Of a stretch of 64,000 bases of DNA, positions 44,978-54,226 are shown piece by piece. The position numbers and the translations under genes are program-made. This stretch comes from Polycladomyces subterraneus (GTDB taxonomy: Bacteria > Bacillota > Bacilli > Thermoactinomycetales > JIR-001), in NCBI RefSeq assembly GCF_030433435.1, contig NZ_JANRHH010000014.1, positions 1 through 64,000 on the forward strand. The letters run 5' to 3'. Under the pieces are notes generated by a model. That model was not told where the DNA came from and made no database searches. It saw only the letters and a program-made list of their open reading frames with translations. Each line of letters starts with the position of its first letter. Position 1 is the stretch's first letter.

Positions 44978-46189
44978 TCAATACTGTACCGCACGATAAG
45001 CATTAATGCGCCCATATCGCCAATACGTTCCCATTCCGGGAACCGCATCCGTCGTTTTCGTAATGGCGCTAATCACGTTGGCATACGAACGGCCTTGCGC
45101 TTTTAAAAGTGCGGCTTCACCGGAGACTAACGCGGCCGCCGGTGAGGTGCCACTAGCGTATCCATATCCGCCACCGCGCCGCGTGGTTTCGATGTCCACA
45201 CCGGGAGCAGCCACGTCCACCCATATACCATAGTTAGAAAAAGAGGCCTTTTTATCATCCATATCGGTTGCACCCACGCATACCACCTGAGAATAGTAGC
45301 ACGGCCAAGTGACACGGTTTTTACCGTCGTTGCCGGCAGAGGCCACCATCACAACACCTTTGCTGTAAGCGTAATTGACCGCGTTGGACAAAGTGGTGCT
45401 GGATTGATAGCCGTAGAAACTCATGTTGATCACGCCAGCACCATGATTGACTGCGTACTGAATCCCCTGTGCGATGTTGGCGATGGAACATGTTCCATCT
45501 CTCCCACATACCTTGATCGCCAGGATTTTCGCGTATGGCGCCATTCCGGCAATACCCGACAGGTTGTCGGTCTGCGCGGCGATGATGCCGGCCATTTGCG
45601 TACCGTGTCCACCGAATTGGGTGTCATCGTCCATCGGGTTGGTATCTTTGTTGACATAATCGTAACCCTTGATCACTTTGCCGGAAAGTTCCGAATGCGT
45701 ATCATCCACACCGGAGTCCAACACTGCAACCACGGTGCGCGAACTGCTTCTCGCCTTGTCCCACGCGATGTCTGCCCATACCTGTTTGACTCCCCACTGA
45801 CCGGTGATGTAGTAGGGATCTTTCGGATAAACGGGATAGCCGGGGAAATAGTCCTGTAGGCGGAAAACGGCATTGGGTTCGGCATACGCCACCCCTGGCA
45901 TCCGTCGATACATTTGGACGGCTTCCTCCACTGTCTTGCCTTTGACTTTGACGACGTCAAATCGGAGCGGTCCCCGTACGCTTTTCACAACTTGCATTCC
46001 CATTTTCCGATGAACGTCGAATGCCGTATCCACGGAAGTATCGTCACGAAATCCGACGATCAACTCTTCCGTCTCTTGTGAATCAGGGTGTCCTCCACTT
46101 TGAGAATAGACCGGAGAAGAAGCCATCGGTTGTATCCACATCCACAGGACTGTTACGAAAATCAGCGTAATCATCCATTTTTTGCTCAT
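44978..46189 (-). CDS. Secreted divergent subtilisin-like protease (S8), copy 4
   Basis: A 403-residue prepro-protease. Signal peptide 1-29; propeptide with EELIVGFRDD ... GVAYAEPNAVF; catalytic domain from ~125. Asp158 (VLDSGVDDTHSEL), His195 (GGHGTQMAGIIAA), Asn287 and Ser349 are present. The serine motif reads SGTSPAAALVSG where SGTSMAxPHVxG is normal, and HGTH is HGTQ. It also has four cysteines (229, 234, 297, 304) that could form two disulfides. GGGGGGATTTT precedes ATG 46189. It keeps the thermitase-like end GTYWRYGRINAYRAVQY. Activity is uncertain. Confidence 0.88.
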   Translation of the reverse strand: MSKKWMITLIFVTVLWMWIQPMASSPVYSQSGGHPDSQETEELIVGFRDDTSVDTAFDVHRKMGMQVVKSVRGPLRFDVVKVKGKTVEEAVQMYRRMPGVAYAEPNAVFRLQDYFPGYPVYPKDPYYITGQWGVKQVWADIAWDKARSSSRTVVAVLDSGVDDTHSELSGKVIKGYDYVNKDTNPMDDDTQFGGHGTQMAGIIAAQTDNLSGIAGMAPYAKILAIKVCGRDGTCSIANIAQGIQYAVNHGAGVINMSFYGYQSSTTLSNAVNYAYSKGVVMVASAGNDGKNRVTWPCYYSQVVCVGATDMDDKKASFSNYGIWVDVAAPGVDIETTRRGGGYGYASGTSPAAALVSGEAALLKAQGRSYANVISAITKTTDAVPGMGTYWRYGRINAYRAVQY

Positions 46190-46512
46190 AAAATCCCCCC
46201 GTAAAATCAGTGGATCTAATATATCCTTAGCGCATCGTCGCATAATTCACCATACTGCATTTTTCCTAATATTCATATAAAAGGAGTCATGTGCAAGGGG
46301 AGATGCTATAGACAGAGTGGATCAACATAAGGCGGTCTTTATTTCAAAGATTTTTCACTGTACTTCCGTTTACATCCTTTGTTGTTTGAGATATGATTAA
46401 AGAAGAATTGAATAAGTTTTCGACTATCGGAGGAGCCTGTCACCAAGGGCTCCTTTTTGCTTTTTTCGAGGGCCCTGCAGAGGGCTTCCCACTTTTCGGG
46501 AGGAGAGTGAGT
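46190..46512. promoter_or_regulatory. Divergent intergenic region with an attenuator-like hairpin
   Basis: Holds promoters for subtilase 4 (minus) and the transporter (plus). A hairpin AGGAGCC-TGTCACCAA-GGGCTCCT followed by TTTTTGC lies at 46428-46457, ~55 nt before the transporter start, and looks like a leader terminator. GAGGGCCCTGCAGAGGGC (46470-46486) could be part of another fold. No riboswitch class is recognised. Confidence 0.45.
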
Positions 46513-47817
46513 ATGGGGCAAACCACAATTGCCATCACGATTTTTCTGACCACCTATGCCATCATCGTCACGGAAAAAATCAATCGGGCCGTGATTTCAC
46601 TGTTGGGTGCGTCTTTATTGGTCCTCTTCGGGGTGCTGGACACTGATCGGGTGTTTGAACAATACATCGAGTGGAATACGATTACCTTGCTGATTGGCAT
46701 GATGATCCTGGTGGGCATTCTCAACCAAACGGGGGTCTTTCAATATGTAGCCGTCAAATCCGCCAAAGCGGCCAAGGGAAACCCGATCCGCATCCTAATT
46801 ATTTTCTCTCTGCTGACAGCATTGGCATCCGCCTTTCTCGACAATGTAACCACTGTTCTGTTGGTGGCTCCCATCACACTGGCAGTCACCTACATATTGA
46901 AAGTGAGTCCGGTTCCCTTTTTCATCTCTGAAATCATCGCTTCAAACATCGGTGGAACTGCCACTTTGATCGGCGACCCTCCCAATATCATGATCGGATC
47001 GGCCAATGAACATCTGACATTTAATGCCTTCCTGATCCATCTGGGGCCTGTCATCGTGGTGATTCTCGCTGCTACCCTGTTGTTGTTATACGGGATCTAT
47101 CGAGAACAATTGAGCACCCATGAGGAACATGTAGACCGATTGATGGAAATGGATGAAGAAGCCTTTATTCAGGATCGTAGATTGGCCAAAAAATCATTGT
47201 TCATTCTTGGACTGACCATCCTCGGATTCGTGTTGCATTCCTTCATCCATATAGAAGCCTCCGTCATCGCCATCACCGGGGCAACGGTGCTGATGCTCAT
47301 CGGCTTGGACAAAAAGAAAATCGAATCGGCATTCGATTATGTGGAATGGGAAACCATTTTCTTTTTCGCTGCATTGTTTACGCTTGTGGGCGGATTACAG
47401 GAAGTGGGGGTCATCAAGCATTTGGCCGTTCAGCTGTTGGAACTTACGAATGGCAATATCCCATTGGCCGCCACACTGATCTTGTGGGTCTCCGGGATCG
47501 CTTCGGCCGTCATTGACAACATTCCGTTTGTGGCCACCATGATCCCATTGATTCAGGATATGGCAACCACCCTCGGACTTCCCACCAACTCTCCGGAAAT
47601 GAATGCGCTGTGGTGGTCGTTGGCACTGGGCGCATGCCTGGGTGGGAACGGCACCATCATCGGCGCTTCCGCCAACGTGATCGTGGCCAATATCGCGGCC
47701 CGGGAAGGCAAGGGTTTTAGCTACGTGGAGTATCTGAAAGTGGGTGCTCCCGTGACGCTTCTGTCTTTGGCGATCGCACAAGCGTATCTGTACCTTCGGT
47801 ATTTGATTCATCTCTAG
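46513..47817 (+). CDS. ArsB/NhaD-type anion or Na+/H+ transporter
   Basis: A 434-residue membrane protein with ~11-12 helices of the ion transporter superfamily. Repeated family motifs are ASAFLDNVTTVLLVAP and IASAVIDNIPFVATMIP (the inverted-repeat hairpins), with SNIGGTATLIGDPPNIMIGS and LGGNGTIIGASANV lining the pore. A charged cytoplasmic loop lies near residues 205-225. This fold includes arsenite pumps, NhaD antiporters and citrate carriers; the substrate cannot be assigned. Start ATG 46513 after GGGAGGAGAGTGAGT; the frame opens earlier in the leader. Confidence 0.88.
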   Translation: MGQTTIAITIFLTTYAIIVTEKINRAVISLLGASLLVLFGVLDTDRVFEQYIEWNTITLLIGMMILVGILNQTGVFQYVAVKSAKAAKGNPIRILIIFSLLTALASAFLDNVTTVLLVAPITLAVTYILKVSPVPFFISEIIASNIGGTATLIGDPPNIMIGSANEHLTFNAFLIHLGPVIVVILAATLLLLYGIYREQLSTHEEHVDRLMEMDEEAFIQDRRLAKKSLFILGLTILGFVLHSFIHIEASVIAITGATVLMLIGLDKKKIESAFDYVEWETIFFFAALFTLVGGLQEVGVIKHLAVQLLELTNGNIPLAATLILWVSGIASAVIDNIPFVATMIPLIQDMATTLGLPTNSPEMNALWWSLALGACLGGNGTIIGASANVIVANIAAREGKGFSYVEYLKVGAPVTLLSLAIAQAYLYLRYLIHL

Positions 47818-47888
47818 GATACAAGAAAAAGTATGGTCGCTTCGATTCAAATCTCTCTTCAATCATGTCAACGTTGATCCTCCAATCA

Positions 47889-47922
47889 AAACCCCCTCGC
47901 CCATAGGGACGAGGGGGAGATT
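47889..47922 (-). terminator. Terminator of infC-rpmI-rplT
   Basis: On the minus strand, CCCCCTCG-TCCCTATGGG-CGAGGGGG followed by TTTTGATT. Confidence 0.88.
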
Positions 47923-47929
47923 GCATATA

Positions 47930-48289
47930 TCAAGCGTTCAGTTTTTCTTTCGCCAAGTTGGCCAGCTCGGCAAACGCTTTTTGATCGTTCACCGCCAAGT
48001 CAGCCAGCATTTTGCGGTTGATTTCCACACCCGCTTGTTTCAAGCCGTACATCAACCGGTTGTAGGACAAACCGTTCATCCGTGCAGCGGCGTTGATCCG
48101 GGTAATCCACAATTTGCGGAAATCGCGTTTGCGCTGACGACGATCGCGGTACGCGTACATCAGCGACTTCATCACTTGTTGTTTCGCAGTGCGGAACAAT
48201 GTATGTTTAGAACCAAAGTAACCTTTGGCCAGTTTCAACACTTTTTTCCGACGACGGCGCGTCACTACCCCGCCTTTTACACGTGCCAC
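47930..48289 (-). CDS. rplT: 50S ribosomal protein L20
   Basis: A 119-residue early-assembly 23S rRNA-binding protein, and in Bacillus the autogenous repressor of this operon. It begins [20 protein letters not shown] and ends [11 protein letters not shown]. The start is GTG 48289, 7 nt after GGGAGGG; a TTG at 48295 overlaps the spacing. Third gene of infC-rpmI-rplT. Confidence 0.97.
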   Translation of the reverse strand: MARVKGGVVTRRRRKKVLKLAKGYFGSKHTLFRTAKQQVMKSLMYAYRDRRQRKRDFRKLWITRINAAARMNGLSYNRLMYGLKQAGVEINRKMLADLAVNDQKAFAELANLAKEKLNA

Positions 48290-48332
48290 AACCAATCCCT
48301 CCCGAAATCAATCCAACAATTTGTGAAAAACC

Positions 48333-48530
48333 TTATTTGTAGGCGATGAGTTGCTTGATCCGTTTCACATCGCCTTTGGCCAAGATGGCACTTTTGCGCA
48401 ATTTCCGCTTGCGCTTCATGGTTTTCCCTTCCAGCAAGTGACTTTTAAACGCATGATTGCGTTTTACTTTACCTGTTCCCGTTTTGTTGAAGCGTTTGGC
48501 CGCAGCGCGGCGAGTCTTCATTTTCGGCAT
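48333..48530 (-). CDS. rpmI: 50S ribosomal protein L35
   Basis: A 65-residue basic protein: [20 protein letters not shown] ... [18 protein letters not shown]. Standard length and order between infC and rplT. Confidence 0.97.
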   Translation of the reverse strand: MPKMKTRRAAAKRFNKTGTGKVKRNHAFKSHLLEGKTMKRKRKLRKSAILAKGDVKRIKQLIAYK

Positions 48531-48543
48531 GCAAAGCTCCTCC

Positions 48544-49056
48544 TCACTGCTGTTTCGGACTCAAGATCATGATCATCTGGCGCCCTTCCAATTTGGGCTG
48601 GCGCTCTACTTGAGCGAGATCCTCCACTTCCTTGGCCATCCGGTTCAGGATACCCAAGCCGATCTCTTGGTGCGTGATCTCCCGTCCGCGAAAGCGGATG
48701 GTCAGCTTCACTTTGTCCCCGCTTTGCAAGAACTTCTTCACATTGCGCAGTTTGGTCTGCAGATCGTGCTCCTCGATGGACGGACTGAGACGAACTTCTT
48801 TGACCTGGATGGTTTTTTGCTTCTTGCGCGCTTCTTTTTCCCGTTTGCTCTGTTCATAGCGGAATTTGCCGTAATCCATGATCCGGCACACCGGCGGCTT
48901 CGCTTGCGGCGCAACGTTGACCAGATCCAAATTGGCTTCCTGCGCCATGCGGAGCGCTTCCCTAAGTGGTACGACCCCGATCTGATCTCCGTTGGGGCCA
49001 ATCAATCGAACCTCACGGGCACGAATCGCTTCGTTGACCTGATGTTCCCTGCTGAT
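48544..49056 (-). CDS. infC: Translation initiation factor IF-3, AUC start
   Basis: A 170-residue factor that keeps 30S subunits free and checks the start codon. The N domain ([20 protein letters not shown]), the linker rich in Lys/Glu and the C domain ([20 protein letters not shown]) are complete. Homology begins at an ATC codon (49054-49056) placed 8 nt after GGAGGT; no ATG/GTG/TTG fits. Rare AUU/AUA/AUC starts are known for infC and let IF-3 repress its own synthesis. It overlaps no other gene and heads the ribosomal operon. Confidence 0.95.
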   Translation of the reverse strand: MSREHQVNEAIRAREVRLIGPNGDQIGVVPLREALRMAQEANLDLVNVAPQAKPPVCRIMDYGKFRYEQSKREKEARKKQKTIQVKEVRLSPSIEEHDLQTKLRNVKKFLQSGDKVKLTIRFRGREITHQEIGLGILNRMAKEVEDLAQVERQPKLEGRQMIMILSPKQQ

Positions 49057-49211
49057 AACCTGCCACCTCCGAGGGGTATTTGGGCTGGATAAGAAAAAAG
49101 TGCGGGCACACGCCCACACTTTGTCTCCGAATCATCGACGATGACAACCTTCCAACTGCGCAAATGCGTCGAAAGGTGAGAAGCGGGGCGCTTCTGCTTG
49201 ATCACCGCTCA
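49057..49211 (-). promoter_or_regulatory. infC-rpmI-rplT leader with terminator hairpin
   Basis: Between the promoter and infC, AGTGTGGGC-GTGT-GCCCGCACT followed by TTTTTTC lies at 49092-49117 on the minus strand, a factor-independent terminator. Its position matches the L20 leader of Bacillus, where L20 stabilises a fold favouring termination. The L20-binding fold is inferred. Confidence 0.75.
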
Positions 49212-49240
49212 ATCATATCATGGGCGGTTTTTTTTGTCAA
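49212..49240 (-). promoter_or_regulatory. SigA-type promoter of infC-rpmI-rplT
   Basis: On the minus strand TTGACA (49235-49240) and TATGAT (49212-49217) with exactly 17 bp between them. Confidence 0.85.
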
Positions 49241-49261
49241 GCATACAAACCTTTGCACAGA

Positions 49262-51190
49262 TCACTTCTTCGCTTCGATTTCCCGACGGATCTGATCGAT
49301 CACTTCCTCCACCGGCCGGGCACCCTGATCTCCTTCGGACCGGTGACGAACGGCTACCGTGCCGGCTGCTTGCTCTTTTTCGCCGACAACGAGCATATAC
49401 GGGATTTTTTGCAGCTGGGCCTGACGTATCTTGTATCCGATTTTCTCATTGCGGTTGTCCAGTTCGGCACGGATGCCCGCTTCTTTCAAGCGGTCGACCA
49501 CCTGCTGTCCATATTCGTTGAAGGACTCAGAGATGGTCAGCACACGCGCCTGAATGGGAGACAACCAGACCGGCAAGGCGCCTTTGTAATATTCCAGCAA
49601 GAAGGCGACAAACCGTTCCATCGTCCCGACGATGCCACGGTGAATGACCACGGGACGATGCGGCTGACCGTCTTCACCGATGTATTCCAGTTCAAACCGG
49701 TTGGGCAGATGGAAATCCAATTGAACCGTCGACAGCGTTTCGTCCTTACCCAAAGCGGTTTGCACCTGCACATCCAGCTTGGGTCCGTAGAAAGCCGCTT
49801 CCCCTTCCGCTACCACATACTCCAAACCGAGGTCGTCCATGGCATTTTTCAACATCTGTTGCGCCATGTCCCACATCTCGTCATTCTGAACGTATTTCTC
49901 CTTGTCTGCCGGATCACGGAACGACAAGCGGTACCAGAAATCCTTGATACCGAAGTCCTCGTACACCCGCTGGATCAACCGTACCACTTTGGTGAATTCG
50001 GATTGGATCTGATCCGGGCGGCAGAAGATGTGGGCATCGTTGAGCGTCATGGAACGAACCCGTTGCAGACCGGCCAATGCACCTGACATCTCGTAACGGT
50101 GCATCGTGCCCAGCTCAGCGATCCGCACCGGCAGATTGCGATAGCTCCGGAGTTCGCTTTTGTAAATCATCATATGATGCGGACAGTTCATCGGGCGAAG
50201 TACCAATTCTTCATTGTCCATCCGCATCGGCGGGTACATGTCCTCATGATAATGATCCCAGTGACCGGAGATCTTGTACAACTCCACATTGGCCAGATGC
50301 GGTGTGTACACGTGATGATACCCCAGCCGTTCCTCCAGATCAACGATGTATCGCTCAATCACGCGGCGAATGGTCGCTCCGTTGGGCAACCACAGCGGCA
50401 ATCCCTGCCCTACTTCAGGCGTGAGGGTGAAAATCTTCAGCTCTTTGCCCAGTTTGCGGTGATCCCGCTGTTTGGCTTCTTCCAACCGTTTCAGATATTC
50501 GTCCAGTTGCGATTTCTTCGGCCATGCGGTGCCGTAGATGCGTTGCAGCATCTGGTTGTTGGCGTCTCCCCGCCAATAGGCGCCGGCGATGCTGAGCAGT
50601 TTGAATGCTTTGATCTTCCCGGTCGACGGCAGATGCGGCCCCCTGCACAGGTCGAAAAATTCTCCCTGCTCATAGATCGTGATGGTTGCATCCTCCGGTA
50701 AATCACGGATGATCTCCAGTTTCAGATGATCGCCGATTTCCTCGTAGATCCGGATGGCCTCCTCACGCGAGACGACTTTGCGCTTGATGGGAAGGTCCTC
50801 TTTGACGATCTTCTCCATTTCCGCCTCGATTTTAGGCAGATCTTCCGGGGTGAGGCGAACCGGCAGATCGATGTCGTAATAAAACCCGTCCTCAATCACC
50901 GGACCGATCCCCAGTTTCACATCGGGATACAGCCGTTTGATCGCCTGTGCCATCAGGTGCGCGGTGCTGTGACGATACACTTCCAACCCTTCCGGATCGT
51001 CCAGGGTGAGTATCTTCACCTCTGCCTGATCCGGCACTTCGGTGGAAAGATCGACCGTCTTGCCGTTGATCATACCGGCAACTGCTTTTTTGTGCAGCCC
51101 TTTGCTGATTGAAGCGGCGACATCTTCCACCGTAACCGGCCGATCATACTCGCGAACCGAACCATCGGGCAATTTGACCGCTACGCTCAT
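49262..51190 (-). CDS. thrS: Threonine-tRNA ligase
   Basis: A 642-residue class II synthetase. TGS domain (1-63), editing domain with the HxxxH site ([13 protein letters not shown]) and an RGPHLP segment, catalytic core with the Zn Cys in [13 protein letters not shown] and motif 3 ([20 protein letters not shown]), then a C-terminal anticodon-binding domain. GAAAAGGAGGAAGAAGC precedes ATG 51190. Expressed from its own T-box leader. Confidence 0.97.
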   Translation of the reverse strand: MSVAVKLPDGSVREYDRPVTVEDVAASISKGLHKKAVAGMINGKTVDLSTEVPDQAEVKILTLDDPEGLEVYRHSTAHLMAQAIKRLYPDVKLGIGPVIEDGFYYDIDLPVRLTPEDLPKIEAEMEKIVKEDLPIKRKVVSREEAIRIYEEIGDHLKLEIIRDLPEDATITIYEQGEFFDLCRGPHLPSTGKIKAFKLLSIAGAYWRGDANNQMLQRIYGTAWPKKSQLDEYLKRLEEAKQRDHRKLGKELKIFTLTPEVGQGLPLWLPNGATIRRVIERYIVDLEERLGYHHVYTPHLANVELYKISGHWDHYHEDMYPPMRMDNEELVLRPMNCPHHMMIYKSELRSYRNLPVRIAELGTMHRYEMSGALAGLQRVRSMTLNDAHIFCRPDQIQSEFTKVVRLIQRVYEDFGIKDFWYRLSFRDPADKEKYVQNDEMWDMAQQMLKNAMDDLGLEYVVAEGEAAFYGPKLDVQVQTALGKDETLSTVQLDFHLPNRFELEYIGEDGQPHRPVVIHRGIVGTMERFVAFLLEYYKGALPVWLSPIQARVLTISESFNEYGQQVVDRLKEAGIRAELDNRNEKIGYKIRQAQLQKIPYMLVVGEKEQAAGTVAVRHRSEGDQGARPVEEVIDQIRREIEAKK

Positions 51191-51204
51191 GCTTCTTCCT
51201 CCTT

Positions 51205-51475
51205 TTCGACAAATAAAAAACGCCCGGCCCAAAGGGACGAGCGTGGTTGTCGTGGTTCCACCCTTTTTCGGACACGCCCATATCGGACATGTCCCTCTCA
51301 TCACGGATAACGGCGTGAACCCGGCAACCGATACTGATTCGTCCCCTACACGAACGTTCCCGGTTGCAGCATCGGAGGTGGTAAAACGATCACCAGCGGG
51401 TTCGAGGGCTTCCAGCCGATGGCCCCCGTTCTCTGGCAACCATGTGTGACCGTTTCATGTCCTCGTCATGGCCAG
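51205..51475 (-). promoter_or_regulatory. T-box riboswitch of thrS (ACC specifier)
   Basis: On the minus strand the T-box core appears as AGGGTGGAACCACG (51251-51264), a known variant. The specifier loop reads TTTT-ACC-ACCTCCGATG, so the codon is ACC (51380-51382) for tRNA-Thr. The terminator CGCTCGTCCC-TTT-GGGCCGGGCG with six Ts lies at 51213-51243. Confidence 0.9.
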
Positions 51476-51498
51476 TCCTCAAATTGAAATTTGTATGT

Positions 51499-51528
51499 AT
51501 TATAACGGCAGGAGGAAACCCTAGTCAA
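51499..51528 (-). promoter_or_regulatory. SigA-type promoter of thrS
   Basis: On the minus strand TTGACT (51523-51528) and a perfect TATAAT (51499-51504), 18 bp apart, just before the T-box leader. It overlaps the 3' region of the ytxC-like gene. Confidence 0.85.
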
Positions 51529-52418
51529 GCATCCGAGTGCGATTGGGCCTCCTCCCCGCAGCGCGCACACCCCTTACATATATGGATTCGGCCTTCGAAC
51601 ACCTGCTTCAGGGTTCGGACAACATTGGCCTCTTCGTGACGAGTGTGCATAATCACTTGTTCGGGTGCCACAGTAAGCAGCGTGCTGACAATCAGGTCTT
51701 CGTGCGAAAACGCTTGTTCCAGCAACTCATCGATCGTACTGTCCGTCTCCTGAACGGTGAGTGGTTTCCCATCGGATTGCAAGAGTTGGAAACAACGATC
51801 CTCTACATGCATCACATGGACCAACGGGACCTTCGGTTGTTGCATGGAGACAAAGTAACGCAAGAGTTGAATAAATTCCTTGTACTCCTGGTCCAGGAGA
51901 TATTCGTCAATGGCGTGGTTCACCAGTTTGTGCAGCGCCCGCAGATACGACTTTAAACGGAAAGTGATAAACCCATCGACGGATAGCATGGAGCTGGTGT
52001 GAAGAAAACGTTCCAGGTGACGGGCGATTTTTTCCTTTCTCTGCAAACGAAGACGAGACGACTGCCCGCTTTTCTCACTGGCAATCCGGCCGGCATACGC
52101 TTCAATCTGTTTGATTTCGCCCGGCTGTTGTGCCTGATAACCACGCCGGATCAAGCTCCGGATCATGGCCGGTTCCCGGTAAGACAAGATAAAATGGGCA
52201 ATCCCTTTTCCCAGTTCCCGACAGACGGTTTCTTCCGCCTTTGTCCCTCGTTTGAGACAGGAAAACCGAAACACAACGCGATCTGGCGTTTCCCATTCCT
52301 GCAACCGGCAGTCCCACCCGGCGGCAGCAAGATGTTCCTGCCTGCGGTTCAGGCAGCGCCTGAGCTGATCCACTTCATTCTGCGCTTGATTGGGCAATGT
52401 GATCAGATACGCCGCCAT
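51525..52418 (-). CDS. YtxC-like sporulation protein
   Basis: A 297-residue protein of the Spore_YtxC family, found next to thrS in Bacilli. Recognisable stretches: LERFLHTSSMLSVDGFITFRL and ALHKLVNHAIDEYLLDQEYKEFI, and a C-terminal HICKGCARCGEE cysteine motif that could bind metal. AAAGGAGCGGACGGGG precedes ATG 52418. The molecular role is unknown; B. subtilis ytxC is expressed in sporulation. Confidence 0.85.
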   Translation of the reverse strand: MAAYLITLPNQAQNEVDQLRRCLNRRQEHLAAAGWDCRLQEWETPDRVVFRFSCLKRGTKAEETVCRELGKGIAHFILSYREPAMIRSLIRRGYQAQQPGEIKQIEAYAGRIASEKSGQSSRLRLQRKEKIARHLERFLHTSSMLSVDGFITFRLKSYLRALHKLVNHAIDEYLLDQEYKEFIQLLRYFVSMQQPKVPLVHVMHVEDRCFQLLQSDGKPLTVQETDSTIDELLEQAFSHEDLIVSTLLTVAPEQVIMHTRHEEANVVRTLKQVFEGRIHICKGCARCGEEAQSHSDA

Positions 52419-52600
52419 CCCCGTCCGCTCCTTTGTCCAATAAGTGTTATTCCTAGTATATGGGTTCAAAAGCGGAGGTATACATGAATCAATCAGACGG
52501 CCTGCGGAAGGAAAATTAATACCTTTTGGCAATAGACTGAAATCGGTTTATTTTTTAAGATGGAGTCATCTCCCCCTTGTGCAAAAAGGAGGTATGTGCG

Positions 52601-53125
52601 ATGCCAACCCCGCAGGAAGTACGTGCACAAATCAAGCGGTTGGGATTTAATCGGGTTCGTTCTTGGATGGTTTGGCGGGAAATCAAGCAGTTGCCACAAG
52701 TGCTATTGGAAGGGGAAAACATCGAATCCTTGGTGTACGGTCGGTACCAGAACCGTCACGGCATTTTGGCGGCTACAAATCAACGGTTGATCTTTCTGGA
52801 GAAACGGCTGTTTTCCCTGCACGTCGAGACGTTTGATTACCACAAAATCGCCTCAGTTGGCTTTTCCACCGGTATTTTGTTCGGCTCATTGGAGATCCAT
52901 GTTTCCGGCAATCATCTCCGCATCAGTGGCATTGATAAAACACGCATCCAACCACTCGTCGCCACGATTCGGCAACGGATTGTCCAATCGGCCGAATCGG
53001 CCATAAAAGTACCCCTGGATGACGACATCCTGATCAAATTGGAACGGTTGGCCCGGTTGAAAGAGCAGGGAGTAATCACCAACGAAGAAATGTTGGAACA
53101 AAAAAAGCGGATCTGGGCCAGCTGA
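52601..53125 (+). CDS. PH-like domain protein with SHOCT tail
   Basis: A 174-residue soluble protein. A bacterial PH-like domain at about 40-130 (GRYQNRHGILAATNQRLIFL ... FDYHKIASVGFSTGILFGSL) is followed by a short SHOCT-type helix pair at the end (ILIKLERLARLKEQGVITNE, EMLEQKKRIW). Such proteins are often linked to oligomerisation or membrane stress, but no function is established. AAAAAGGAGGTATGTGCG precedes ATG 52601. Confidence 0.85.
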   Translation: MPTPQEVRAQIKRLGFNRVRSWMVWREIKQLPQVLLEGENIESLVYGRYQNRHGILAATNQRLIFLEKRLFSLHVETFDYHKIASVGFSTGILFGSLEIHVSGNHLRISGIDKTRIQPLVATIRQRIVQSAESAIKVPLDDDILIKLERLARLKEQGVITNEEMLEQKKRIWAS

Positions 53126-53438
53126 TCCGCAGATAGCATATAAGCGACTATAGACAGACAGTATCCAGGCTCCGCTCCGTATCCTCGTGACATTCGGGTG
53201 GGCCCTTTTTCTTTGTTTCTCAATCTAAAAAAAGTCGCTTACTGGCAAAAGAACCGCTCTGCTTTCACATTCACTCTGGACCTCACCCGAATTGTTTTCG
53301 CTCAATGATGTTCCAAGCAATCATAAAAAAGTATTTGACGGGTGACCGTTTGCGGGAAGAAATCATTAATCCCGAAAAAAGCTGTATCCCGGAAATGTGA
53401 TCCCGAAAAACAGCCTTCACGGCGGTGAAGTGCCTTAG
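53126..53438. other. Intergenic region without a recognised gene
   Basis: Contains a GGGTGGGCCC-TTTTTCTTTG stretch (53187-53215) that may end the PH-protein transcript, and an ATCCCGAAAAA-type direct repeat near 53365-53415 (CCCGAAAAA twice). Nothing else is seen. Confidence 0.4.
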
Positions 53439-54110
53439 TCAGCGGCAGCGCAACTCACTTGGTTGGGGAAGTGAAAAGAGTCCCGCCGCCACCGCTTCCT
53501 CATAAAAAAAGGAGAATACGAACCATACCATCAACAAACAGGCACACCACAAAGCGATAATTCCCAACACCTTGTCCAATCCACCACCCGTTTTCACGCG
53601 AATTCCCAATGCCTTGAAACCGACTTTCAATTTCCATGGCCAAAAAAGTGGAATCCCTTTCGGCGTCATGGCATCTGTCAGCAAGTGGGATCCGTAGCCG
53701 GCCACCGCTGCCAATGCATATTCGGGCCATGCCTGCTGCATCACCCACGCCAAAAAAACCGTGCCGACAACGGAATGGGTAATCGTCCGATGTGGAACAA
53801 AGGCGACTACCATCGCCCAAATTCCGCTAGCCCATGCCCAAACAGGCCCATGATAACAATAGGAAAGGAACAAGACCACCGCTCCCAGGAGTGCCAGCAA
53901 AATGGAGCGGAGTTGAAAGGATTTGGGGACAAATCGGAATAACCATTCATTCAGCATACTGCCGTCTTCGTCAATATCCGGCAATAAGGACGCAAAGCCG
54001 GCAACAGCAATGGTAGTTACCGTCGGGATCAATTTGTCGGAAACCCCTGTCACACCGGCCACAATCGTTCCGGTCGCGATCCCGACCGCCAGGTGGGTTT
54101 TTCCGGTCAC
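53439..54110 (-). CDS. YdjM/DUF457-like membrane-bound metal-dependent hydrolase
   Basis: A 223-residue membrane protein starting (V/M)TGKTHLAVGIATG, the usual YdjM start with its metal His. A DIDEDGS site and HRTITHSVVGTVFLAW give further putative metal ligands; about six hydrophobic helices. Some relatives are LexA-regulated or phospholipase-like; activity is unproven. I choose GTG 54110, spaced from GGAGGGG, over ATG 54125, which overlaps that site. Confidence 0.82.
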   Translation of the reverse strand: MTGKTHLAVGIATGTIVAGVTGVSDKLIPTVTTIAVAGFASLLPDIDEDGSMLNEWLFRFVPKSFQLRSILLALLGAVVLFLSYCYHGPVWAWASGIWAMVVAFVPHRTITHSVVGTVFLAWVMQQAWPEYALAAVAGYGSHLLTDAMTPKGIPLFWPWKLKVGFKALGIRVKTGGGLDKVLGIIALWCACLLMVWFVFSFFYEEAVAAGLFSLPQPSELRCR

Positions 54111-54226
54111 CAAACTCCCCTCCATTAACAGTTATGGAAACATATGTTTGGTTTTTAAAGAAGGAAAAAGCACCGGGCGCGGTCATTCCGCTCCGGCGCT
54201 CGTGGTTTCACTACCCGCTGATTGAA

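Noticed and set aside
46393-46512. N-terminal extension of the ArsB/NhaD-type transporter
   Set aside because: The open frame begins 40 codons earlier, but that part covers the leader hairpin and lacks a ribosome site; ATG 46513 has GGGAGGAG before it.
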